Positions 1 to 11,585 of a stretch of 64,000 nt of DNA are shown piece after piece. Each line of letters starts with the position of its first letter. The first letter of the stretch is position 1. The translations under genes and the position numbers were made by a program. This DNA comes from Stomorhina lunata. Lineage: Eukaryota > Arthropoda > Insecta > Diptera > Rhiniidae. The notes under the pieces are model-generated. The model ran no database searches. It worked only from the letters and a program-made list of their open reading frames with translations, and was not told where the DNA came from. The stretch lies in the NCBI GenBank assembly GCA_933228675.1, contig OW121743.1, forward strand, positions 116,444,542 to 116,508,541, read 5' to 3'.

Positions 1-3000
1 TCTACGCCTGTAGTTTCGTCTTCAGGGTGTGAAGGTTTGCGTGAATAATTAGTTTTATTTATTTCCAAAGAGTCGCGTCTGGTATGTTCCAAAGAACTTT
101 TGGTGTGATCCATATAGGAAGGTCTTCTTGCGCCCATAGGACTTGCCAAAGGTGTACGTTTTGTGGGAGTCACTGAAGGACTAATGTGGTTACTCTCGAA
201 CAAGCTTCTTCTGGCAGCCACCGAATCTGTTGTAGTTGTAGACATTTTGCTGGTTTTTGTAGGATGTGAAGATGTTTTCTTTTTTGCCGGCTCTAGAACA
301 GTTTCATCAATATCATCAGCCCTTTCAACGGTTTCTTCGTATGTTTTAATACTGGATGTGGTAGTGACTGTGTTAGATTTTAATGGATTTCTTTCGGTTA
401 ATTTTGCTACGTGCTCTTTTGTTTTGGGTTTCAGTGACTGATCTGTTGGCGATGAGTTGGTAGAACTGTGTTTTGTTTCTGGCTGTTTTTTGTGCGGGGT
501 TGTTAAAGGAATTTTTCTGGTTGTTTCTATAGGTAAATCTTTACTTACTACCTGTGTTTCATTTGTGTCAATATTTATTCTTTCTTCTTTAATCGTAATG
601 ATTATTTCATCGTCCGCACTCGAATCATAATCGTCTGAATTCTTTGCTGGTCTGCGGTGCACTGGCATTTGCTTCTCTGGTTTTGTATTACTCGTAGTTA
701 ATTTTTTCAAGTCATTAGTTTTGCTGCCGACGCTGCTATAAACCTTTGTTTGCTTTGAGATAATGTTTTTTACTCCCGTTTCAACGCCACTACTATCGCG
801 CAATTCGTAATCAATGTCAGAGTTTTTACGTTGAGGCGATTGCTTGGGTTTGTTTGCTGAGAGTTCAGTAACAGCGGACGTTGGCTTTGTGCGTGACTTG
901 TTGTCTGGCCGTAAATTCTCCGAATCTTTAACGGGTGACTTGTTGCACTTTAATGGAGATTTAGTTGTAGATGACGGAGTTAAGGGTTTTCTGCTTTCAA
1001 ATACTGATGGTCTGTTTAAAATATCTTTCTGACGACGCTCTTCAATTATCGTTGTATGAGTTGCAGTATGTGGTATTAACTCATCGTCGTCATGATCGTC
1101 ATTATGCTCTTTGGGTATTTTCTTATGGTATTTTTCAGCTGTTTTTAATGTTTCAGTTGTTTTGTCTTGCTCTGGATGATGACTCACCTCAAATTCCTGA
1201 GTCGTTTTTTTGTTACTTACAAAACATTCCACGAAATCGTCATTACGACCAGTATATCCCGGTTGTTGTTCATCTGGTTCACTTTGTCGAGAGATATGTC
1301 TTGAGATAGTACGCACTAACTCAGGTGATTTCTGGGGAGCCGTAGGAGCCAATTTGATCGAAGTATAAATCCTTTCATTTCTAGCAAATTCTGCATCCTC
1401 GTCTTCTTCGATTCTTTCCGAAGTTTTAGCAATTTTTTCTAGTCTTTCGTTCAATAAAAAGTCATCAAATTCTGGTTGGAAGGGTCCCGAGGATTTAGGT
1501 TTATTTTTATCCCCAGTTAAAGTTTGGGTTTTGGTAACCTTTTCGTGCGAGGTCACTAAACTTTCGTCGTACGTTGGCTTCTCCAAACTGGGATAATCCA
1601 AGCTAGGAGGAGCCTCCACTAAAGGAGTATTCATTATTTGCTCTTCATAATCCAATGAGTCGTATGTAGTTTTTTGGGTTCTCTCCACCTCGGTAATATG
1701 ACAGCCGACATACGAACTATTTTCTTCTTCGAAAATAGGTATATTCTTAATCTGAGGTTTTCTGCGAGGCTGATCATCTTCTGGCTCCTGTACTACATCA
1801 GGATATCTTGGTTTGCCAGTATCTAAATGAGCCGGTACGGGAGTGGGAACAATTTTATCTGGCGAAGGTTCTCGTGAACTCTTAGCATGTTGTATATCAA
1901 TTATAACATTTTCCATATCCTCACTATTTACCAAGCGATCTGTGGTACTTAGATTTATGCTCTTCGTGGCGAAGCATTTATTAGGTCTGCGATGATCTGT
2001 AGTTTTGGGTGAGGACTTGGGTGAGAGAGAATGAGGTTCAGGCTTTTTGACCTTAATCAAATTTTCGCTAGTAGAACGCGACATTTTTGAGTCCTTATCT
2101 TTGTTAGTAACACGATGAACCGGAGCAGATTCTTTACGCTCGGTAACAGGTAAGCGACGGGTTAATTTTTCTGGCATCACAGTGGAATCGATAATTTCCT
2201 TATAAACAGAATCTTGCGGCTTTTTAGGTACCGGAGATTTTTCCTTTTTATTGGGTGAATCGGAATCAGTGTGTTCGATAATAATTTCGGTAGTAACCGA
2301 AATGTTACTAGATCTTCTGCGCTCTGTGTCACGAGTAGGGCTGCGTTCTGGAGAGGTGTCGGAGCCATCAACTTGGTCTTGTTTGGGAGGTGATTTAGTT
2401 TTGCGTGTAGATGATCTCAAGCGATCCTTAATTGTTGTTGTATCATTATCTGGCTTTTGTGGGGACGTTTTGTTAGATTTGGGTTCTAATGTCTCTTTAC
2501 TGGGCTTACGTTTTGGTGTTTCTTTCAAGGGCGAAGTATTTCTTGGCGACGATGCTGTTTTGGTAGGAGATACAGATCTTGGTGATGTCGTATTCTTGGC
2601 AGGAGAAATTGAACGTGGTGATGACATTGGTGAAGTCTGTGTTGTTTTTATCTCAGACTTTTTAGTTTCCTTGTTTATCACTACAAAACGTTCTTCCAAA
2701 ATTTCTGGTTCTGACGAATCTATTTCTGTTTCATCTACTGATTTTGGCTTAGAAGATTTCTCGTGTACTGTAGTTGTTTTTGTGATTTTATGTACAATTT
2801 CATTTTTATCTTCAGGTGAATTAGGTTTAGTCGTAGTCTTCTTTACCTTAGGTTCAGATTTTACTTTTTGTTCTTCTTTTATTGGCTTTTTGTCAGGTTT
2901 AGGTTCTTTCGGCTCTTTTTTTAAAGGCTCGCTAATTTCTTCTTCCGCATTAAAGATCTGTTTGTGTAAAGTTTTCTTGACACTATTAATGGACAAAGGT

Positions 3001-6000
3001 TCATCATCTTCATCACAATCTTCAATTTTAACCTGGAATACAGCATTACCCTTTAGGTCATGTTCCGGTTCAATAACAGGTTTAACGTCTTGTTTAATAT
3101 CGGGCTTAACCTTAGTTAAAGTTGGATTTATTTCGTCGATTTCAGATTTTGGTTTATTGTAAGTTCCAGGAGTGTTGCCATAAGTTTCCATACCTAAGAT
3201 TTGACGACATCTCTCCTCAAAAGTATCACTACGACCAGTTCCTTTCTTTTTGAAAGTTGGAGTCGTTGGAGTAGAAGGTTCCGTTGTTTTTGAAATAAAT
3301 GCACCATCTAAAGTTTCTTTGTGAACACGTTCCGTTGTAATGAATTGTTCATTAATGTTGGTAGGTTTTTTAGAAACTTGCTTTGGTAGCCAGGGCTCTG
3401 GTGCATCTTTACTACCTGGGAATTGTTCTACGTCATCGGGATAAGTTTGACCTTCTATAGTTTCAGTGGTTTCTACAAAGGTAGGGCTAAAAAGTTTGCT
3501 TGTAGGTTCTTTCTCCTTAGGCTTTTTTGATTTTGGCTTACTGTTAGGTTCTTGCAATTTGGGATTTACTGAAGTCGAGAACAATTGCTCATTTTCTTCT
3601 TCTGAAGTAGTAATCTTTTTGGTGACGTAACTTTTCTCACAAGTTTCAATAATAAACTCATCTGTGTCTGTAGTCGTTTCTTCGCCGTCAGTATCAGTAG
3701 GTTTATCGTGACCAGGTTTGAAGTGTTTTGGTTTAGTTTTGTCCTTAACTGATTTGGTAGTTTTATCAGCAATAACTTCAGTAGTTTTCAAAGTTTTTGT
3801 AAAGGTATCATCAAATTCAGGAATAGGGTTTGGTTTATTCAAACGTTCTTTAGGACTTGGACTACGTTTTGGTGAATCTTTGCGATCTTTTAAAGTTGGG
3901 CTTTTAGTTGGTGATTTTCTTCCTACAGGTGATTCAGGATATTGATGTGCTGGGCGTGGATGATCTTTCTCCGTTTCTATTAATTGCTGTTCCGTTTTAA
4001 TCAGTTTTTGTGAAGTATTACGTATGAACTCACTAGTATGAGTTAATATCTCATCATCTGTTGGTTTCTTAGATTTTGGTTGTGGTTTGGGGTAAGTTGC
4101 TGTATCTTCAGGATTTTCCTTATCTAAGCCGGGATACTTTGGTTTATGAGTAGTTTTAATAACAAACTCAGTAGTTTGCATAAATGTTTTATCTTCATCA
4201 GTTTCCTTAGGTTGATTTGCTTTTGGTTGCTGACCATAAGGTGTAATATCTTCCCTAGTGTTTTCTGTATCAGTTTCAGTAGTTCTTAAGGTTTCTCTCA
4301 AAATCTTATTCCTTGTTGGAGAAACACCTGTTGGATGTTTTTCTGTAGGTTTTTTATACGACAATTTTTCAAAGTCTTCTGGTAATTTTTGTTCAGGTTT
4401 TCTTCCTGGACGCACGGGTTTATCAAATTCCTCTAATGATTTCTCAGTTACCTTGTGTGTTTTTGAGGTAATAAAGTGTTCAGTGGTTTCATCAACTGTT
4501 TCATCTTGATCGATACCAGAAGGTTTATTGAAACGAGGTTTAGTTCTGGGATATTCTTCATCATCTTCAGTCGAAGTTGTTATTATTTTCTCGGTTGTTT
4601 TAAAAGTTTCATCTTCATTAATCGGGTTTCTTGAGGTTCTAGTAGGAGATTTGGGTCCTTTACTAGTAGGTTTCTTATATTCAGGTAATTTTTGTTCTGG
4701 TTTCTCCGTCACTTTGCATGTTTTTGTTGTAACAACATTAGTTTCAGTAAATGTTTCATCTTCTTCTGTATCAAAAGGCTTCCTGGAATATGGCATGCTT
4801 TTTTTGGGCTTAGATTCTGGTTTGATTTTTATATTAGATGGAGTATCTTTTTCTAAGTAATCATCCTCATCATCAACTAATTGTGTTGTTTTTTCAGTTA
4901 CAATTTTATTAGTATTCAAGGTAGTTTTAAAAACTTCATCGTTCTTAGTTGGTTGATTGCATGTAGGAGACTTTTCTCCTGGTGCTTCTGGGTAAATCTG
5001 CTTAGGTGATTTTAATGTTTTATCAGTTGGAGTTTTTGCAGACGGTTCTTTCGGTAACAATTGTTCTGGTTTTTTTGGACCACCAAATTCTTGGATCAAA
5101 TGTTCTGTTTCCATTTGTATAAATGTTTCATTTGAATCAACAGGTTTATTTGTATAAGGTTTATGCTCTTCTGACTTAGGAAGTCTTTCGTCATCTAAAT
5201 TCCTAGTTATTGTTGTTGTGGTCCGTAAAGTTGTTTTGAAAGTTTCATCCTCATTAGTTGGCTTCTTTGGAGATTTTTCAGGCGTTTGTGGTTTTATAGT
5301 TATAATCTTTGTGGTTTGAATTGTTTCTTCTTCGGAATTAATCGGTTCATCAATATACGGTTTTTGTTCCCTCGGTTTAGTCTGTGGTTTATTATTTTTC
5401 TGATGGGGAGTTCTTTCATCTAGAAATTCTTCTTCGTTTACTACATGTGTTCTCAGAGTTTTTGTGGTTTCGAAAGTTTCTTCCTCATTAAAAGGACTTC
5501 TAGTGGAAGATTTTGGTCTTTTTCCTGTTTGTTCCTTTACTTCAGGTTCCTTGGGCGATTTTTGACCAGGTTTTTCTGTTCTGATGGGAGAAATTTCTCT
5601 AATAGGAGAATTGCGATTATTTTTCTCGGGATATTCTTCATCATCGAACTTTTTAATTATTTTTTCCTTAATAACTCTTGTTATTGTAGAAGAGTTTAAG
5701 AAAGTTTCATCCTCTAATGGCGTTTCTTTAGTCGGTTTCTTCGGAGTTGATTTAGGTCCAGTTTCCTTTTCGTTGCGTGTGGGAGAAATCTGTTTATTAG
5801 GTGATTGCGGTCTCTTCGAAGTAGGTTCTAATGGTTGCTTTTGGTTACGAGTGGGAGACTTTGTAACTCTATCAAGCTTGGGAGATTGCTTTTCCGGAGA
5901 ATGAGGCTCTTCAGATTCTAAAATATCTCTTTCTGTTACAAGTCGTTTTTGTGTAGTGTTCCTGACATACTCAGCGGTTTCAGTAATCGTTTTATCTTCA

Positions 6001-9000
6001 TCAGTATCCGAAGGTTGATTATCAAAAGGGTTTCTTTCTTGTTTGCTTCCTTTTTTGGATGGAATTTCCTTCTCTGGATAATCCTTTGTAATGAAAGTTT
6101 GATCACCAACTGGAAGTTTTTGATCTGGGTTCTTTTTAGATTTTCTTGGAGAAACAAGTTCAGTTGGTTTCTTCGGAGTTGATTTAGGATCAGGTTTCTT
6201 TTCATTGCGTGTGGGAGAAATATGTTTATTTGGTGATTGGGGTCTTTTCGAAGTAAGTTCTAATGGTTGCTTTTCGTTACGAATGGGAGACTTTGTAATC
6301 CTATCTGGCTTAAGAGATTGCTTTTCTGGATAACAAGACTCTTCAGATTCCAAAATTTCCGTTTCTGTTACAACTCGTTTTTGTGTAGTGTTCCTCACAT
6401 ACTCAGAGGTTTCAGTAATAGTTTCATCTTCATCAGTATCCGAAGGTTGATCAGCAAAAGGTTTACCTTCTTTATGTTTTCTTTCTGGTTTGGTTCCTTT
6501 TGTGTATGGGATTTCCTTTTCTGGATAATCTTTTGTATTGAACTTTTCAGTTACAGTTTTAGTGGTTCGCAATGTTTTCCTAAAAGTTTGATCATCAACT
6601 GGAAGTGTTTCATCTGGTTTCTTTTGAGTTCCTGTAGGAGAAACATGGCCAGTAATTTTCTTCGGAGTTGATTTAGGTCCAGTTTCCTTCTCATTGAGTG
6701 TAGGAGAAATATGTTTATGTGGTGATTGGGGTCTCCTTAAGGTTGGTTCCAATGGTTGCTTTTGGTTACGAATGGGAGACTTTGTTAACCTATCGGGTTT
6801 AGATGATTGATTTCCTGGATAACGCGGCTCTCCGGATTCTAAAATGTCCTGTTCTGTTACAACTAGTTTTTGTGTAGTATTCCTGAAATACTCAGAGGTT
6901 TCAGTAATTGTTTCATTTTCATCCATATCCGAAGGTTGATCAGTAAAAGTTGTGCTACCTTTAGGTTTTTTTTCTGGTTTGGTTCCGTTTTTGGATGGGA
7001 TTTCCTTTTCTGGATAATCCTTTGTTGTGAACTTTTTAGTTACGGTTTCTGTCGTTCGCAATGTTGTCCTGAAAGGTTGATCATCAAGTGGAAGTGTTTG
7101 TTCATGTTTCTTTGGAGTTCTTGTAGGGGAACCCGGTTTAGTTGGAGATTGTGGTCTTTTTGAAGTAGCTTCCAGGGAAACTTTTTGTTCCGGTTTCTTT
7201 TGCGCAGGAGATGTACCTCTAATTGGTGATTTCCTGCCATCGAAGTCTCTTGGTATGTTTTCCTTTAGAATTTTGGTTGTCGAAATGGTTGTAAAAGTCG
7301 TATCGAGAGGACTTTGTTCATTTGGTTTCTTCTGAGCTCTTGTAGGAGAGACAGATGTTGGTGACTTTTGGCCAGGCTTCTTTTGCACTATACTAGGGGA
7401 AACATTTATAGACTCATCTATATATTCATTCTCATCTAGCTGAGTTGAGGTTTTCTTAGTAACAACTTTATTTGTTATCATTTGTGCTCTTGTAGGAGAA
7501 AGAGGCTTTGGAGATTTGAAAGTTTTATTAGTGGGTTCTTCTGGGTATTTTCGATTAGGTTTCTTTTGATTACTAGTGGGAGAAACTCCTCTAGGATATT
7601 TTTGTGTAGTCTCTTCAAGAATTTGTCTTTCGGAAGTTACACGCTTTTGGGAGGTGTTGACAGTTAAATCTCTTGTTTCCATAAAAGTTTCATCTTCACC
7701 TGTTTCTGTAGTTTTAAGTGATCGTGGTTTACCTGGCTTAGGTAGTGTCTCCGGTTGTTGTTTTTTAGACGAACGTACAGGAGAAGGTTCTTTAGTATCA
7801 GTTCTGGGTAACTTTTTCTGAGTTAATGGAACAGCCTTGGTTGGAGATTTTGTTCCCTTAACTGGTTTATCAGTTTTATTTTTAAAATAATTTGTTTCAA
7901 ATTTCTCGATATTTTTAGCCACGCTCCTTTTAGATGTTCTAATGGTGCTTTCAGTTTCTATAAAGCATTCGTCGTCATCTGTGTATACAGGTTCACTTTC
8001 TGGTTTTCTGGATCGAGGAATATGCTGCGAAGGTTTACCACTGCCAGGGCTTGGTGATCTTCTTTCGGGAGTATCTTGTTCAGGATATTTCTTTTGAGAT
8101 TTTTTTGTAACAGTTGTTTCAGTTTCAATAATCTGCTGTGGTGAATTTGGATGAGGTTCATCGTCTCTATCATAAGGCTTTCTATGGCCAGGAGTACGAT
8201 CGTTAACAATATTTTGAGGCTTTCTGATATGTGATGATTGAATAAGTTCATCATTAGTACTTTGAGATATTGGTTTTCTGTCGGGAAGTTTTGGAGCTTT
8301 TCTGGTTGGATATTTATTTTGTGTAGTTTCTGTAACAGTAACTTCTTCAATAGTTTTTCGAGAATTTTGATTTACATAGGTTTCATCATCATATTCTGTT
8401 GTACGATAATGTGGTTCATTATGTTGATGTGGTTCTTGAGGTTCTTTGGAGAACGGGGAACCCTGTTCGGGTTCATCATCAGTGTCTTGTGGCTTTCCAA
8501 AGTAAGGAGATCGTTCATCAAATGTACCTTGAAGCTTTTTAAAGCCTGGTGATACAGGTTTTCTAAAAGTGGGAGATTCTTTTGAGGGTTTATCTTCAGT
8601 GTCTTTTGGCTTTCTAAAACCAGGTTCATTTGGTTTTACAGGAGTAACTTGAACTGGTTTATTGTCATTTTCTTGAGGCTTCCTGGACATGGGAGTACCT
8701 TGATGTGGTTTTACATACAAATCTTGAGGGCTTCTAAAATCAGGAGTTCCTTCATTTGTGTGAGGTTCACGAGGTTCATGTTCAGTTGACTCTGGTTTTC
8801 TATCGCTGTTATTGGGATTTAAATAATCTGGAAAACCATATTGACGCTCATCGTCAGTATCTAATGGCCTATCGAAGCCTGGAATGTGTTGATTATAGTA
8901 AGGTCTACCTTGTTGAGGCTCGTCGTCTGTATCATAAGGAATTTCATGATGAGGCTCATCATCAGTTTCCAAAGGCCTATCTGAGCCAGGAATGTCTAGA

Positions 9001-10060
9001 TCAAATTGAGGTTTATTATAACCTGGTCTGCCTCTTTTAGGTTCTTTATCATTTTCATAGGGTTCATAACCACGAGAGCTACGTTGAGGTAAATGTTTTT
9101 CTGTAATTTCCGTAACAACTACAGTTTCTTCATTCTTAAATCCATTAGTCTTGGTATTACCGAGAGTAAGTGATTTGGTTTTATGTTCAGGACTTTGAGG
9201 TTTACGTTTAGGCTTTTCGGCCTCTATTAATTTATTGGTTTTCTCTTTTACCACCTGACTTGATTTAAGGGTCTTTCTCAATGTAGTTTCTTCAAAAGAT
9301 GTTTTGGGCAACGGTTTCCTAAGAGGTGAAGTATAAGAAGAAACAGTTGATTTGGGACCTTTTGTTACAGGTTTAATGTCTATAACTTTTGGTTGAACTT
9401 TTGAGGGAGTTCGTGCTGGACTTTTAGAATCTATTAAAGGTTTTTGGGATTTCATTACTTGATGAGGTGCTTTAGAGTCGCTAGGTTTGGTTTTTAAGGG
9501 ACTTTTGTCGTAAGGTTTGGTTTGAGGCTTAGAGGGAATAGTATGTTTAGTAGTAACAGTTGTAATTGTTGTGGATTTTGGTCTTCTTTGTGGTGCTACG
9601 GGAGTTTGTTTTTCATGGGTTATCAATTTTGTAGTAGTTTTTTTAACATTAACTGTTTTCGAATCAACAACTTCAGGGGCAAAACTGTCATCGTCACTAT
9701 CATCATAGTTATCGACATCATCAACTATAACCCATTCAACATTGGGCTGTTCATAGTTTTGCGGCTTACGAGGCTGAGTTTTCTCAAATGTAGTTTCCCG
9801 ATTTACAGTTCTACGCTCATCACTATCAGGCTGAGGACGCGTTTGCCAATCATCTTGTGGTTTATCGTTATCATTTGGTCGAATTTTTTGTGGTGTTCTA
9901 GATCTGGATGATGGTGATAATGGTGATGTTTCTATGTTTGGGTTTTCATCATCATCATAATCATCCGTCATCACAGATGTTGGTGGTTTTCTATTATTGT
10001 ATGAAGGTGTACTACTTCTACTACTGGGTGCTGGTTGTGGTGTTTTGGTTGGTGATTTTT
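1..10060 (-). CDS. Giant 3'-ward exon of a smoothelin-like cytoskeletal gene (partial)
   Basis: One minus-strand frame, with codons occupying plus-strand triplets that start at positions divisible by 3, had no stop in the stretches I translated (1-840, 1050-2090, 3000-3420, 4200-4800, 6000-6690, 9000-9600 and 9540-10060). I infer it is open throughout, giving about 3,350 codons and running off the left edge. The exon begins at 10060 after a ccacag acceptor. Its first two bases complete a codon begun by the G at 11191, so phases match exactly. The product is hydrophilic and apparently disordered, rich in Pro, Thr, Lys, Glu and Ser, with recurring SPTRN/KSPT motifs, acidic D/E-D-E-T-F clusters and TTxTVT stretches. 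I see no catalytic fold, signal peptide or membrane segment. A smoothelin relative would end in a calponin-homology domain, which would lie left of position 1. Many plus-strand ORFs here are antisense shadows. The open frame and splice join are seen; the cytoskeletal role is inferred. Confidence 0.88.
5700..7250 (-). repeat. Imperfect in-frame repeats inside the giant exon
   Basis: Three successive copies of a unit of roughly 430-490 bp are recognisable. Anchors are the block around 5939-6015, its relatives near 6370-6460 and 6866-6940, and a second anchor (plus-strand aatggttgcttt context) near 5828, 6262 and 6752. On the coding strand each unit reads as a basic KSP-type stretch, then an acidic DTDEDE-T-I-TET stretch, then a VRNTTQKR-like stretch. 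The spacing variants I read keep the coding frame. Weaker relatives extend through about 4,000-8,000. Confidence 0.75.
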
Positions 10061-11190
10061 CTGTGGGACACAATTTTATCACACAATTACTATACGCCAC
10101 CACATTAAAGTCTAATTTATACAAATTTTATAATACAATTGACGAATAAAGTAAAATATTTCATTCGTCCAATGAGCTAATCTATGGTTAATCATTAGTC
10201 GGATAGATAGTAAATAATTAGAACTACAATAGATTTTTTTGGTTTTTTTTTATTTGTGTTATTTTTATTGGTGTTATTTACTCAATTTTATAAAATTTTT
10301 AATATAGATTTACATAAGTATATTTAATTCAGATTAATTAAGTACAGACTACAAAAGGTGAAGTTAGTTTAAAACTTAATTTAAATATAGCTTTTAAAAG
10401 TTTAGTTATTTTTATAATAAGTAGAAAAATGTCATCATGCCACCATGCTGAATGTGTAAAATATCAGATCAAAGTAATTTCAAAAGTTCTTTTACATGTC
10501 ATTTGATATATTTATAATTTATATGATATACAATAAGGAGATTCTTAAATAGACAAGACCAGATTTTAGATAGAAATATACAGAGAGATACAAATATTTA
10601 AAAAGTTATTATGATGAAAGAAGAATACGATGGTTGTCTTTTATGTTTCATGTTTGACAATACCAGTGCTGTCATCTACCAACTCACATTTAATTTTGGT
10701 CTGATTATTTTTTACAATTCCGGTGTGAATAAAATCAAAACCAGTGTATCGTTGAACTCCGATTCTTAGTTATGAAGTGCCATCAAGAATGGTTTAAAGA
10801 AGGGGTTATTGTTAAGGTCGTCCACAATTGGTTGTTGTTTCGACAATCATTGATGGTCAATCGGTTTACTCGTTTGAAAAAGTAAATGAATAATATTTTG
10901 AAAAAAAAAATCAATTTTTAGTTTTTGTCTATAATCTCGAAACATAAAAGGCAACTCTCGTTGGTGTATATGTATCAGGTCTTAAATCCCATTTTAGGTA
11001 TTAGCAGATGGTGCATTTAGAATTATCAAGCAATAGACATCGAAATTAATAATCTGATCCCATACAGTGTAGTGTAGTAAAAGTGGATCTAGTGAAAATA
11101 GTGATGAAGACCCCAGACAGTTGTTTTTTTTTTTATATAAATTTTAGTTTCTGGTGGGTTGTGGTTTATATAGCAATCTTCTTGTCTTAC
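10061..11190 (-). other. Phase-1 intron of the smoothelin-like gene
   Basis: The intron is bounded by a TATG/GTAAGA donor at 11190 and a ttgtgtcccacag acceptor ending at 10061. The split codon G/AA gives Glu. At 1,130 nt it is AT-rich, and I see no open frame, RNA gene or element in it. Confidence 0.85.
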
Positions 11191-11523
11191 CATATATCTG
11201 GGGACTTTTTAAGGTATGGGGCTTGGAGGTAGTAGCAATATTTGATTGTGGAAGCTTTTGTTGCTGATCCGAAGGACCAAGTTTATAATAATTTTTTTTC
11301 AAGCAAGGCGCTTCTATAACCTCTTCCACCACTGCAGAAGCAGAAGGAGTGAAATTAGTTTTCACTTCCATGATCTGTTTGCGATTGTTGTTTTTTGGTT
11401 TATGTTGTGGCGTGTGATTATCGGAAAACTTGATTTTTGTGATAGTAGTTAGTGGTGGTTGTGGTTCGTTAATAGAAAGTAAAGAATCGATATTGTTGGT
11501 AGTAATACGAGTATGCTGGTTAT
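11191..11523 (-). CDS. 111-codon symmetric exon of the smoothelin-like gene
   Basis: This 333-nt exon lies between a tgttctccag acceptor (exon starts at 11523) and an ATATG/GTAAGA donor at 11191/11190. It is phase 1 at both ends, so it can be included or skipped without changing frame: the upstream exon could join directly to the giant exon. The peptide is polar, with an N-terminal Asn/Thr/Pro-rich part, a VVEEVIEAP stretch and a KKNYYKLGP stretch. No domain is recognised. Reading through the donor gives a stop at 11144, which would be an alternative C-terminus if the intron were retained. A closer AG at about 38 nt from the previous donor is also phase-compatible but would make an implausibly short intron. 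Confidence 0.78.
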
Positions 11524-11585
11524 CTGGAGAACATATGGTAGTTTCCACTTTTAATTTTAGATTTGCTTAGAAATTGTATGCGTAC
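11524..11585 (-). other. 62-nt phase-1 intron
   Basis: The intron runs from ACAG/GTACGC at 11585 to ctccag at 11524. The length is typical of short fly introns, and a TCTAAG/CTAAAAT-like branch region lies inside. Retention adds a short tail and an in-frame stop ending at 11557. Confidence 0.75.

Noticed and set aside
163..10108. Numerous plus-strand ORFs, including a 303-aa frame at 2251-3162
   Set aside because: They are antisense to the continuous minus-strand coding exon and have the composition expected from its complement.
11144..11548. Independent 134-aa gene
   Set aside because: No ATG start; precise phase-matched splice sites at both ends show it is an internal exon.
11548..11585. 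A 38-nt intron ending at aaattaaaag
   Set aside because: Phase-compatible but shorter than functional fly introns; the 62-nt alternative has a better acceptor and normal length.
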